33,164 nt of DNA from Prevotella sp. (GCA_021204565.1 JAJPZE010000055.1:1-33164), one strand, 5' to 3'. Positions 18,001 through 25,155 are shown, counted from the first letter of the stretch. The notes: generated by a model not told the origin, from the sequence alone. Program-made: numbers and translations.

Positions 18001-21000
18001 GGCTTGGCGTCGCTTTCTTGCCTTTTTCGGTAAGTTCTTGCGCCAGCCGGATGGCTGCGATGTTTGCTTTAATACGGGCATCCACGCCCGTAGGAGCGCA
18101 ATCAGTGCCGCGCTCCACGTGGTTGTTCCCGGAGTTCTTTACGAGTTCCAGATGTCCGCCGGTGTCCAGCACGCCTTGCGGTACTCCTCCATCTCCTGCT
18201 CCTTCTCCTCCTCCGTCATCTCCTCGACGGTCTTGCCCAGACGTTTCGCGCCCTCTTCCAGTATCGACTGTTTCGTTATTACTTTCGGGCGACAATCCGC
18301 CGGTGCGAACGACATTAGTTCTTCCAGTGTCATCGTTTTCTTGATTGTTAATAGGTTTCGGGGCAATATTACCCGGTTGCGAAGTTACATTACTTTCCCC
18401 GCTCGCTGCACTTTCGGCAGGCTTGTTTGTGCTTTCTTGTGAATTTTTAAGAACGCTAACACTTTTTACCACCTGCCGGGCGAAGTCGTGCGCCGCTTGC
18501 TCGCTGCGTATCATATACCCGCCCGCATTTTTATCGTACCAGCCTACTTGCCCTCTGCCTTTATTCCTTGCAAGCGCGTCGGCTTTCTTCTTCTGCTCGT
18601 CGGTCAGGGGCTTGTTGAACTTTACGAGGTATGTGTCAAGCGTCCTGCCGTTCTTGTTCGTGTACGGCTTTTTCTCCACCGTATAACCGAGCTTCTTTGC
18701 CGTCTCCGCTTGCGCCACTTGCTCCGCCACTTGCTCCGCCTGTTGCTCCGCCTGTTGCTCCGCCTGTTGCTCCGCCACCTTGTCCGCCGCCGTCTGCAAT
18801 ACGTCTTTATGGTCTTTGTCGAAGTTGGTAACGTCAAACTTGCTCACCTCTTCGTATGGTGTCATCTGCTTGTCTATTCCCGCCTCTATCATCTCCGGCA
18901 TATCGCGCGCGCCGTTGTACATCGCTTTCAGATAAGGGCGCACCTTATCGCCTAACGCGGCAATAACATCTTTCGCGAAGTCGATAAACTTCGGTATGTT
19001 GCGCTCTAATTTGCCCATCGCATACTCCGCCATAAGCGTAAAGAGTTCCGGGTCGATGCCCAAATTGAGATGGTACAGCTTCTCGATGATGCGCTTGCGC
19101 AGCTCTTCCATCCGCTCATCGCTCACGATATACTTGTGTTCCGGCTCTTCCTTACTCTCTTCCTTTATTTCCTCTTTGCCGGTGTCCTTTGTTTCTTCTT
19201 TTGTTTCTTCTTTTGTTCCCGTTTTCTTTTCTTCCGTAGCTACGCCGGTTGTCCCCTCCGGCGCATTTTCCGGCGTATTATCCGCATTTGTGTTTGTTGT
19301 ATCGGGATTTGTGTTTGCAGGAGTCTCGGGCGTTGTCGTTTGCGCCGCTCTTCTTTGCGGGGTCTCGGCGACGGCTTGCCAGAAGTCCGCCTTTGCTTGT
19401 GCCGCCGCGAGGGCGCGCTCGGCATCAGCAACCGCAGTCTCCGCGTCCGCCACCGCCTCGCTCGCCTTGTTTCGGTTGGCTATCATCTCCACCGGCGTTG
19501 CGCCTACCGGCGAAGACGTTACTTCTTCTAACTTCTTCTTCGCCTTAGTCAGCGTCCCTTTCGCCGCTGTCAATGTCTTTTTTGCCGCGTTTGATGCCTC
19601 GCGCGCACTGCCCGCCATTGAGTTGGCTATATTCACGGCAAAACCGGCATCGCCGCCGCTCTGCTCCGTCAGCGCGTCAAATGCAACGTCGGGACTTGGC
19701 GCACTCTCGTATATCGGGTTGCCGTCCGCGTCCGTCTTTAATTGACTTAACGCGCTCTGCGGCTGTTGTGGTTGTTGCTGTGGCTGTTGCTGTTGCTCCG
19801 TCTGTGGTTGTGCCGTACTTGCCGGTGCTGCGGTTGTCGGTTGTTGCTGCTCTTCGGGGATTACCGCTTTCGCAAACTCTTCTTTGGTAAAGGAATAAGG
19901 TTTCGGTATCTCGTCGTCCGTATGAATGACAAACGTATCGCCGGTGTCCTGCACTATCGTGCCGCTAAGCTTGTTCCCGTCTTTATCTTGAAATGTTACC
20001 TTGTCCCCGACCTTGTATTCCTTCGGCTGTGGTTGTTGCTGTTGCTGCGGCTGCTCCGTCTGTTGCGTCTGCCCTTGTTGCTCTTGCGTCTGCTCCGTTT
20101 GTTGCTCACTGCTCTCGCGAATAATCGCGGCAAAATCATCGCGGATAGCTTGCGCCGCTTTCGCCATCTCCGACTGCTTGAACGCCTCCGCATCGTTTAT
20201 CTCCTCATCTATCGACGTGATGTCCCCCGCCGATACCATCGTTACCGCTCCCGTCTGTGCGTCCGCAACGCACACCGTGTTGGAAGACGCGCCGATATTC
20301 ACCGTGCCGTCCTCGTTCTTAACAAGCATGCCGCTGACAACATACGCGGCGGAACCATCGCGTTTTAGCGTAACACGTTGCATTTTGTTGAGCGACTTCC
20401 CTTTCTCGTCTACAAGCGTCAAACGGTCGTACATCTGCCCTACATTCCGCGCCATCTGCTCCGCCGTGTCGTTCGCGCTCGTCTGCATACCCTTGCACAC
20501 CTCCGAAGCGTGTACGTATTTCACCGCCGCCTCGTATAAGTCCCAAGAGAGCGACGGATTCGAGATTATCTCGTTTTTTATCTGCCGTAGCGTCCGCACC
20601 GGGTCAGCGTCAAGGTCGTCTATCGTTTGTTGTCCGAGTTTCTTTACCGCTTCAGCCGCCGTCTGATTATATGTTTGCGCCGCCGCACGCATACTCTCCT
20701 TGTTGCCGCTGTCGTAAAAGTCATAACCGGTATTAAACGCATTCTGTGCGCGGGTTGTCTCATCCGTTAGCGCAAGACCCATCTGCCCGACAGTCATCGT
20801 GGCGTTGCACGCTTCCGCCCCGCGCATCTGCATTGACTTCTGCACATATTGCAACATTGCAGCTTTCTGCTGTTGGGATAAGGTCTTGTCCCGGAACATA
20901 CCGAGCAACGCCGCCTGTGATGCCGCGCTATCCTTATTATCTACCGCTTGTTTGAATTTCTCCCATACATCCGCCCTATTCTCCCCGAACGCTTGCATAC

Positions 21001-23002
21001 CTATTGCGTCCGCCGAAGCGAGTTCTTTCTTCAATTGCCGCGACGGCGACGTATGAGAGAAATAGCCGGCAGTGTGTGCCGCAGAGAAGAACCCCGACAT
21101 AAGGGAAACACCTAAGAATGTATCCCAGTTGTTGCTAAGGTTGAACACGCCCGTGTCTTTGTCGGTATCCATTGTTTGGTCTCCAACCAACAAAGCATTG
21201 GCAATATTGCCCAGCACCTCTTCCGAATACTCGCCGAACATACCGTTCCATTTTGCGGAATGTTCGAAGTTCTTTAATGTTTGCACCCAACCGACGGAAT
21301 TAACCCTATTGATAAACCCGTCAATAAGTTTCTCCGCTTTGCCGCGTGTTATAGCCCCCAAGCCTTTCTTAATTCCTTTGCCGGCAAGCCCCGCCAACGG
21401 TTCAAGGTACTCGCCCGCCATCTCCGACCAGTTCTCTATCGTTCGGTCGGTAAACGCTTTATATGCCGCCGTGCCGACGGTTACGCCGTCTTCCGTGCCG
21501 CCGAACGTTATTGTTCCCGTCTCGCGGTCGTAAACCGGGTTCACGTTGCCAATCATCCGTTCGTATGTGTTCCCCACCACGCCCGGCATGCCGGTGGTTG
21601 CCGACATTGCCGCCGCGCCGGCTACATCACCCGCGCCGCGCACCAAAGCTTTCTCCGCTCCGAACAAAAGCTTGTTGCCACGTGTACTTGCTTTTAGCGC
21701 ACGCTCGCCGTACCGCTCCAACATCCGCTCGGTATACGTTGCCGCTGATGCCGCTCCGCCTTTGGCAAGGAGTTGTTTGCCCTCTTTCGTTATAAGGTTC
21801 TTGCCGTATTTCTTTAACGCATACGAGACAAACTTCTTCGCCGCGTCCTCGCCGATGCCCGCCATAGGGTTTGCTATCATCTCCGCCATAAACGGCAACG
21901 ACTGCCCCGTAACCTGACCCGCCTTATATCCGCGCCCGACATTACCGGCAAACTGCGAAGAGTATGCCGTCTGCACCGCCATTGCGTCAAGCAACCGTTG
22001 TTCCCCCTGCGACAACGGTTCCCCCTTATCGAACTTCTTTATTGCTTCATACGCAAGTTGTTGTTGATCCATATCCGTCGCGCCGAACGTCCACGTGTTC
22101 TTATCCGTTCCGGTCTGCCATAAACCGCGCGCCGCACCGCCAAAGAACGTACGCTCCATATAGCTGCCCTCCGTGTTATGCACCGTCTCTTTAACGAGAC
22201 GCTCCGTATCGCGCAAGATGTTATCAGCATACGAAAGCATACGTCTTTCCTTGTCGCGCGGCAACGCGCCCCTGTTTTTGTTCGTCCTGTACGCTATACG
22301 TTCCAGCCAGTCCATCCCAGACTGCGCCTCTTTGTTGTTTGCCCGAACTTCTTCCTTGTTCTGTGCCGCTTCGCTTTGCACGACGGAACGCATATCGCCC
22401 AAGATATTAAGCACTGCACCTGCGCCCTTGTTCTGCGCCGCCTGTTCACGGTAATACTCGTCTTCAAGTTCGCCGTTCGACATCTCCGGCGACGAGCCTC
22501 GCTCGTTGCGCCACGCTTCGTGTCCGGGAGAATGATGCGCATAGTTTTGCGACCAATCCTCCGCCGCTTCCGACGGATACTCGCGCTTGTTACTCTCCCG
22601 ACCCCGCTTGCTCGCAGTCATCAACTCTTCCGGTTGCTTGTAACGCGGAGCTTCCGGCACGACGCTCTCGTTCGGCTGGTCGGTAAAGCCGTATTCCTCT
22701 GCATTGAACGTTCCTGAACCGAAGTCAAAGGGTGCACTTGCCGGCTTGGATTGTTGCGGTTGCGTTTGCACCTGCGGCGGTGTCTGCACGACAGACGAGG
22801 ATGTGCCGAAGCCTAAGTCCTTGCGGAACTCATTATAATCACTCGGCAACCTATAACCGAGCTTGTTGAGTGAGTCATAGATACCTCTCACATACGACGA
22901 GTCGGATTGGGCTTTTTTCTCGAAATCCTCATACTTTGCCGGCAATTCATAGCCGTGCTTTGCGAGAGACTGATAACAGTTCGATAATGTTATTCCGTCC
23001 AT
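9098..23002 (-). CDS. Giant polyvalent phage protein: N6-adenine methylase, SNF2 helicase, HEXXGH peptidase, LPD38-like C-terminus
   Basis: This is a single frame of 4634 residues. Approximate order: 1-70, a duplicated LxxxGYxLPxxYxxF motif; ~80-950, structural part with Gln-rich linkers; ~1000, a small KVGDKVTF barrel-like domain; ~1300-1360, a helical domain (LNLGIDPELFTLM ... RPYLKAMYNGARD) that accompanies methylase-helicase proteins; ~1405-1435, EQQA repeats; ~1590-2000, N6-adenine methyltransferase (motif I EGSAGIGNIL ~1745, motif IV NVPF ~1811); ~2440-3110, SF2/SNF2 ATPase (HEVGSGKT ~2465, DEAH ~2664, STGTPISN ~2714, RNGRILRQG ~3001); HELKGH ~3454, HEXXGH-type peptidase motif; YIPLRGF ~3834; LPD38-like NPDFMVSNYMRD ~4049; Ala-rich hydrophobic stretch ~4256-4294. 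The family (P1 DarB-like, polyvalent proteins) protects incoming phage DNA. Position beside ejection proteins suggests it travels in the virion (inference). It starts 9 bases after the preceding stop. Confidence 0.9.
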   Translation of the reverse strand: MDGITLSNCYQSLAKHGYELPAKYEDFEKKAQSDSSYVRGIYDSLNKLGYRLPSDYNEFRKDLGFGTSSSVVQTPPQVQTQPQQSKPASAPFDFGSGTFNAEEYGFTDQPNESVVPEAPRYKQPEELMTASKRGRESNKREYPSEAAEDWSQNYAHHSPGHEAWRNERGSSPEMSNGELEDEYYREQAAQNKGAGAVLNILGDMRSVVQSEAAQNKEEVRANNKEAQSGMDWLERIAYRTNKNRGALPRDKERRMLSYADNILRDTERLVKETVHNTEGSYMERTFFGGAARGLWQTGTDKNTWTFGATDMDQQQLAYEAIKKFDKGEPLSQGEQRLLDAMAVQTAYSSQFAGNVGRGYKAGQVTGQSLPFMAEMIANPMAGIGEDAAKKFVSYALKKYGKNLITKEGKQLLAKGGAASAATYTERMLERYGERALKASTRGNKLLFGAEKALVRGAGDVAGAAAMSATTGMPGVVGNTYERMIGNVNPVYDRETGTITFGGTEDGVTVGTAAYKAFTDRTIENWSEMAGEYLEPLAGLAGKGIKKGLGAITRGKAEKLIDGFINRVNSVGWVQTLKNFEHSAKWNGMFGEYSEEVLGNIANALLVGDQTMDTDKDTGVFNLSNNWDTFLGVSLMSGFFSAAHTAGYFSHTSPSRQLKKELASADAIGMQAFGENRADVWEKFKQAVDNKDSAASQAALLGMFRDKTLSQQQKAAMLQYVQKSMQMRGAEACNATMTVGQMGLALTDETTRAQNAFNTGYDFYDSGNKESMRAAAQTYNQTAAEAVKKLGQQTIDDLDADPVRTLRQIKNEIISNPSLSWDLYEAAVKYVHASEVCKGMQTSANDTAEQMARNVGQMYDRLTLVDEKGKSLNKMQRVTLKRDGSAAYVVSGMLVKNEDGTVNIGASSNTVCVADAQTGAVTMVSAGDITSIDEEINDAEAFKQSEMAKAAQAIRDDFAAIIRESSEQQTEQTQEQQGQTQQTEQPQQQQQPQPKEYKVGDKVTFQDKDGNKLSGTIVQDTGDTFVIHTDDEIPKPYSFTKEEFAKAVIPEEQQQPTTAAPASTAQPQTEQQQQPQQQPQQPQSALSQLKTDADGNPIYESAPSPDVAFDALTEQSGGDAGFAVNIANSMAGSAREASNAAKKTLTAAKGTLTKAKKKLEEVTSSPVGATPVEMIANRNKASEAVADAETAVADAERALAAAQAKADFWQAVAETPQRRAAQTTTPETPANTNPDTTNTNADNTPENAPEGTTGVATEEKKTGTKEETKEETKDTGKEEIKEESKEEPEHKYIVSDERMEELRKRIIEKLYHLNLGIDPELFTLMAEYAMGKLERNIPKFIDFAKDVIAALGDKVRPYLKAMYNGARDMPEMIEAGIDKQMTPYEEVSKFDVTNFDKDHKDVLQTAADKVAEQQAEQQAEQQAEQVAEQVAQAETAKKLGYTVEKKPYTNKNGRTLDTYLVKFNKPLTDEQKKKADALARNKGRGQVGWYDKNAGGYMIRSEQAAHDFARQVVKSVSVLKNSQESTNKPAESAASGESNVTSQPGNIAPKPINNQENDDTGRTNVVRTGGLSPESNNETVDTGRGRETSGQDRRGDDGGGEGAGDGGVPQGVLDTGGHLELVKNSGNNHVERGTDCAPTGVDARIKANIAAIRLAQELTEKGKKATPSQMAVLRKFSGWGGLGKAFKEPGWMEAKNPYRDELKELLGDDGFEAAAMSINSAYYTPASVIDAMWDVAKALGFKGGNILEGSAGIGNILGLMPSEISGNSNIQAVEIDPTAGQILSLLYPDATVNIQGFQNTRVRNGSVDLAITNVPFVTGLHVFDDSGDKDLSTRFGNIHDFCIAKNIRKLRDGGIGIFITSSGTLDNSVALRKWVTSEGNADFIGAFRMNNKTFGGTSATSDIIVVRKRTNRQKSPAAIDVNGTISERTVVYEYEETDSRGKVETKTRPLQLTYNSYFASHPENMGGKMYFGVEKGDTYRPASKGLYPEKGISQEELLKKWAASFSNMELGTLAAADTEEAASAVYEELGKGVREGSMFVNDKGELCIASLGVAIPLQANANKVKGHTKRECFEAYAAIKKAVDDVLAYQAEHADDKGLQPLLDKLNAAYDEFVDTYGHFQKNPAISFLKDDIDYSSVAALESLKEYNDKDGNRLQTFTKGDIFTKRVVEKASNPKPKYEREGVITSIYKFGRIDLPYIADHLGKSEEAVKSAILDSGLGFEDPVSREVEVGFRYLSGNVREKLRQARENNEDGRYDKNIRELQKVIPPDIPAHLIEFSLGSSYIDPQLYVDFFKEKTDIDVEVYNAGGTWIVYPTSDYNNRGSRRPLAIATEKNRQLAVRSEMCDKVIYGTELIAAAMQNKTITVSKATKGFTFFDPTATAECASRIEEIRDSFKEWARQKMLTDPDMAKAMERRYNDSFNNYVPEETPAEFAPEHFDGASHAVKLRPHQAAAAIRCTMRNTLLAHEVGSGKTFTLISAAMEMRRLGTARKPMLVVQNATTGQIVESAKRLYPNAKILTLDKGNNSEEKRKAFYAKIKYNDWDLIIIPQSVFNTIPDSEKRQQDYIQSKIEEAVHVMEMMRAAKMDKRDIARIEKSVLKEIDILSKAGRKDFDAEQKKKKKKTDAKREAKTRGNAEVAARRMLDRKVDDVADFDDMGIDALLIDEAHEYKHLGFATAMQRGVRGVDSSFSKKAQGLYLKCQAVMDRSSGKNVIFSTGTPISNTAAEIWTFMRYLLPANTMKEYSIQYFDDFVRNFGSIQQMLEFTTSGAFKENNRFAGYFNLPELVRIWSEIADTVLSRDIPDLQEQIPEMEGGKATDIYVKQTPSFRSVMKTVREQLAAFEHMSRDEKKKNSHIPLVMYGIAKAAAIDTRLVLDDAPDEPDSKTNEAVRQILRSLEDSKAYQGTVAVFADNYQNKSSGFNLYEDIRRKLIDAGVPAEQVAVIRSGLTPEKKTDIFEKVNAGQIRVVLGSTATLGTGVNMQERLHTLIHMDAPNRPMDYTQRNGRILRQGNLHKKWGIPVRVLRFGMEDSLDVTAYQRLKTKGAIAESIMRGKELLKNAMENRVMEEDEDVFGDTVAQLSGSEYAMLKNQAERDVTKYEAKRRAHENDQIYVHNSIPKQERAIAACEKRLAELSDALKAVDGKDKTGEITIDGQKVTPGGKKAGDFFKSYNEKINGIVDEIRRSYGDRERKETIRVNIGGFDFEINTRIKKTTGYKDNSLQTVVTRVVTYSCPELAIKDFNPGSRGFVKGAIEDILDNVMTGKRLRGEQQTYADRLETVKKDLATLKQREGKPFEDADKLAEAKKRLDDYTKKMKTELEEKEKKYAEMDAGIQGVDINDIRRAEEDDDDAGDDDNSYRIEDSEEEEAEEPASPGSVASAVSQVIHGLEERLGSKVETVGSFDEVTNAAARRRIEGDRRRGKNTVKGWYDPKTGKVYIYMPNVTDADDAARTVLHELKGHKGLRALFGEKNFRKAMENIFGLLPEDIRERLRAEAKEKYNGRIDIATDEYLAETAEDDNLPTWWGRVVSAVREALRKLGFRLDLSPRDVQYLLWRSEKKLKEGSVLERAEDMAKSERLERMREKEQELLNEEDTFNSLDHDTDKEDEQTRFRRKDRQETARQRYERVVASGMYQAREAVYDYTASLAEAMKSIYGKEFEHIEDVPDNENPYLGENRLSSVNEAEINAMRRIVFRPLYRAVYTLAHNEKEREELIDYMMAKHGLERNALMAERDAQRKYDEYIAANPNGEKTLDDFREEARKRDYAGLTGLTGEEDVSAAEAKARTMVSDYEAAHDTTDLWERTKAANKAILDKMVGCGMLSREKADEIAAMYENYIPLRGFDETTAEEKYAYLPGISNAYNSPMKKAKGRKSKADNPFANMEQMAETAIIEGNRNRLVKIPFYNFVMNRPSDLISVNKVWLKYDDATGVWEVQFPDIPDDATGEEAAQTVKAFNETMERLAKSDPFHYKNAAQAKDIPYRVVNKKDARQHQVLVYSGGKPIMITVNGNPRAAMAVNGRTNPDSQTTGFISSVFNFTGRLNRAISAIYTTLNPDFMVSNYMRDLKYANAMMWVKESPQYAERFAVNSAKYFPPAMVRLIDMYRRGVLDDSKHSHRLFKEFMLNGGETGYARMMDIEEIKKRAFDKARKSRLLSREQIQDAMEIAGEMGRAAEMSMRFAAYATSRERGRTIGRAIWDAKEASVNFNRKGAGDKFLSATGQTWAGNMAAFVSGAGRALYIFWNARVQGVANLARYSARNPRKAAALAGTLAATGMAKGVLRGSLLAIAAALVRAMAAAMFGGGGGDDDDDKRIADYFDIPEHTRRWNFITRAGDGTWLKDPLPHEFVPMYGLGEMIGTAIATGQKIDPTQLLDMFMELSPLDFMQGQKPGDFDPLMSLVPSAGQPLYQIAQNTNYLGTPIYKDTQYNKDMPEWTKAYSYTNKELVRFSAWLNEATGGDNVVGIKGKAEKGFLNPTGKWTNPAVWETLLDSYVPFMPLAKQIDNLANVIWGDKEMNARYLPLANRFNATADESTADRAVTNRFYDYMNEFDNTAKTVRKYEKANDADPVKYAEKLNYLYNSPEYKRYERYRDVYERMLNDIKKELKEAADDEDRKDLQREQTELQRELVERMDAIGKEK
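18719..18785 (-). repeat. 12-bp microsatellite encoding EQQA/EQVA repeats
   Basis: Five to six units of about 12 bp (TTGCTCCGCCTG on the plus strand) encode AEQQAEQQAEQ inside the giant protein, just before its basic middle domain. It is a flexible or helical linker whose length can change without frameshift. Confidence 0.8.
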
Positions 23003-23011
23003 AATCTTTCT

Positions 23012-24157
23012 TTAATCTCCGACTTTTGGTCCGTTCGGGTTCAACACACCACTTTCCGCTCTTGATGTACTTACATTCGTATTTCTCCCGCCTTTTCCCA
23101 CAGTGTTTAAGACGCGCGCATTGAGTTGGTCCAAAGTCATCGGCACAGGCTCGCTATTACTACCCCGAAGCGCGGGATAATTGTCGTACCCGGTGATTGT
23201 TACTTCGTTCCCGTTTATATCCGTATACTTGCCGCCATCTTTGTATCTCTGCATATTCGGCACGGTTGTCCGCTTGTTGTGGGATTGTTGTTCATATTTT
23301 GCTTGCGCTAATGCTTCTTTTTCCGTCGCATAGTATTCAACAGTGCCGTCATAACGATATACGGCGTATTTGCCATCGGCGCTCGTAACCCGGAAACCTT
23401 CCGAGTCGTAATAGTCGCCGTCATCCCCCTTTTGCACGCTCACGCCGTGCCGGCTGAGGTTATTTATCTGCGCTTGATTGAGTTTGTGCGCGTCGTCGTA
23501 TTGTCGTTGCCGGTTGTTAGCATCAGTCTCCGCCGTGCTTGCGTTCGCCGCCGCGCTCCTTACGTTATACGGCTGCAGCTCTTTCTTGCGCGTTTCGTCC
23601 GCGCCCAGAAGTTGATTCTCGTAATCCTTTTGCGCCAGATTGGCGAGGTATTGCTGGTAGGTCAACCGCCAGTTGCGCTCGTTGGCGTTGTGCGCCTCGT
23701 CAAGTTTTTTGGCATTTTGCGCTCCCTGCGCCCATTTGTCTTTTGCCGCCGCGCGTTCGGCTTCCATCTGTTGCCAATAGGGGGCAACATGCGAGGTGAG
23801 CGTCTTTGTGTCTTGTTTATATGCCGACGGCGCGTACTTGTTCGTATAATAAAGGTTTGCCAAAGAGGAGAGTCCGTCGGCAACCGCCGCCAATACGCCG
23901 ATGTTGCGCACGCGCTTCTGCCGTCTCTGATACGCCTCGTCGCTCTCTATCGGGTTGTCCCGGTTATACTGCTCGGTGTAACTCTCGTGGTTCGCGTCGC
24001 CGTTGATGTCCTCGTCGGTGAGTACGTTCTGCGGCGGTGCGTAGTGTGGTTGCGGTGTGGTGGGTGCTGCTCCCGTGTCTGCTCCCGTGTCTGTATTTTC
24101 GCCTGCGTCTGCGCCGGTTGCTGCGCGCGTCTGCTCGTCGTCTATCGTCGTTGCCAT
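23012..24157 (-). CDS. Putative internal virion (ejection) protein
   Basis: This is a 381-residue protein. Residues 1-45 are disordered and rich in Asp/Thr/Ala/Gly. A weakly hydrophobic segment (NIGVLAAVADGLSSLANLYY) lies near 85-104. A long Gln/Ala/Glu helical region runs to about 240, and a C-terminal part has YAVYRYDGTVEYYATEKEA and GNEVTITGYDNYPALRG. One short membrane-active segment next to long amphipathic helices is typical of phage ejection or DNA-pilot proteins. It sits between another such candidate and the giant protein in one operon with 22- and 9-base gaps. No enzyme motif was recognised, and the function is inferred. Confidence 0.55.
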   Translation of the reverse strand: MATTIDDEQTRAATGADAGENTDTGADTGAAPTTPQPHYAPPQNVLTDEDINGDANHESYTEQYNRDNPIESDEAYQRRQKRVRNIGVLAAVADGLSSLANLYYTNKYAPSAYKQDTKTLTSHVAPYWQQMEAERAAAKDKWAQGAQNAKKLDEAHNANERNWRLTYQQYLANLAQKDYENQLLGADETRKKELQPYNVRSAAANASTAETDANNRQRQYDDAHKLNQAQINNLSRHGVSVQKGDDGDYYDSEGFRVTSADGKYAVYRYDGTVEYYATEKEALAQAKYEQQSHNKRTTVPNMQRYKDGGKYTDINGNEVTITGYDNYPALRGSNSEPVPMTLDQLNARVLNTVGKGGRNTNVSTSRAESGVLNPNGPKVGD

Positions 24158-24179
24158 AACTTATAATCTTGCACTTTTA

Positions 24180-24926
24180 TTAAACGTTGTTATTAATTCT
24201 GTTTTTCCCCGCATTTGAGAGGTCGTAATCTCTATATCGCAGAGCGGGGTTCGACGTGTAGTCTTCCACCGTTGCCGCGTTTGTTGCTCCCGTTGTTGCA
24301 CTTGTTGCCGGGGGGGTTACTCCCGTTGCTCTTGTTCCCGTCCCCGCGTTACTGCTGCCGCTTGCCATTGCCGCCGCTTGGAACAGACTGCCGGCGGCGT
24401 TGCCTACGCCCTGCACCGCGCTCGCAATGTTCTGCGCCCGCTGGTATTCAACGCCCGCTTTCTGTCCTAAAAGTTCCCGTTTGTTCGTCTGATAGTTCTC
24501 CTCTATCTTGTCTTTTTGCGCTTCGGCATTTGCCGCTATCTGTGAGGTTGCGTCTGCAAGCGCCGCTGCGTTCTGCGCTTTGGTTGCCGCCGTGCTTTCT
24601 TCCGTGCCGCCCTGCACCGCCTGTTGTCCCGCCATTGCACGGTTGCGGTTCTTAATATAATCTTCCGTCTGTGTGAGGATGCGTTGCGCGTCGGCACGTT
24701 GCGTCGCGTCCTCGTTCATCCGTCGGTTATACCAGCTCTCATTCTCCGATAGCTCCTTGTTGATGTACTTGTTAGCCTTCTTCGACGCCTTGCTCGAGGC
24801 TATGCCCCCCGCAATGCTGCTCCCAATGCTTGCCGCAGCACCTATCGCGCCTATGATCAACGGCAATATACACTCCTGCACGCCGAAGTCGCCGCGCAAA
24901 ACCGTAGATAAAAATAAATCCGTCAT
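24180..24926 (-). CDS. Putative DNA-pilot/ejection protein
   Basis: This is a 248-residue protein. A glycine-alanine-rich hydrophobic segment (LPLIIGAIGAAASIGSSIAGG, about residues 21-41) resembles fusion-like segments of DNA-pilot proteins. It is followed by a long Gln/Ala/Asn/Glu-rich helix (residues ~45-185) and a Gly/Ala/Thr tail. This is the layout of small internal virion proteins (T7 gp14-like or microvirus VP2-like). It is the first gene of the ejection-giant operon, starting 25 bases after the late promoter box and right after the CAGTAAAGTA leader motif. Membrane-channel function is inferred from composition only. Confidence 0.55.
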   Translation of the reverse strand: MTDLFLSTVLRGDFGVQECILPLIIGAIGAAASIGSSIAGGIASSKASKKANKYINKELSENESWYNRRMNEDATQRADAQRILTQTEDYIKNRNRAMAGQQAVQGGTEESTAATKAQNAAALADATSQIAANAEAQKDKIEENYQTNKRELLGQKAGVEYQRAQNIASAVQGVGNAAGSLFQAAAMASGSSNAGTGTRATGVTPPATSATTGATNAATVEDYTSNPALRYRDYDLSNAGKNRINNNV

Positions 24927-24951
24927 ATACTTTACTGTCTGAATTTGCGGG

Positions 24952-24994
24952 CAAATATAAACACGAATAAAGCAATTTAAGGGTTATCCGTTAA
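24952..24994 (-). promoter_or_regulatory. Late promoter of the ejection-giant operon
   Basis: On the minus strand this reads TTAACGGATAAC (24994-24983), 23 bases, then TATATTTGC with the box at 24959-24952. The leader (CCGCAAATTCAGACAGTAAA) aligns with the scaffold leader, and the ATG is at 24926. There is no -33 TTTG. Confidence 0.8.
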
Positions 24995-25004
24995 TGAATG
25001 CCAT

Positions 25005-25041
25005 ATAAAAGCCCCGCTATTCTCGCGAACGGCGGGGGCTT
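25005..25041 (-). terminator. Terminator between the plus-strand regulator cassette and the late operon
   Basis: AAGCCCC (25009-25015) pairs with GGGGCTT (25035-25041), with one bulge inside, and on the minus strand is followed by TTAT. It would stop leftward transcripts arriving antisense from the terminase genes just before the late promoter. Confidence 0.7.
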
Positions 25042-25085
25042 GTGTTAAACATTCTTAATGGCGAGAAAATAATTCGCTTTTTTTC

Positions 25086-25116
25086 TTGTAAAGGTAACGC
25101 AATAATGTTACCTTTG
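25086..25116 (+). promoter_or_regulatory. Host-type promoter with overlapping operator
   Basis: TTG at 25086-25088, 20 bases, then TACCTTTG at 25109-25116 fits the Bacteroidetes sigma-A promoter. A perfect 9-bp inverted repeat, AAAGGTAAC (25090-25098) and GTTACCTTT (25107-25115), covers the spacer and the -7 box. It is a likely repressor site. Confidence 0.75.
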
Positions 25117-25155
25117 CATTTCAAAATAAACAACTAACAAACAAACTACAAGATT

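Noticed and set aside
18996..20666. Long plus-strand frames rich in Leu/Arg/Ser opposite the giant gene
   Set aside because: They are antisense shadows of the Gln/Ala/Glu-rich repeats and low-complexity linkers of the giant protein.
9098..23002. Giant frame as an artefact of alternative genetic code or fused genes by error
   Set aside because: Domains follow each other in an order known from polyvalent proteins, no stop codons of any kind occur in frame, and neighbours use all three stops normally.
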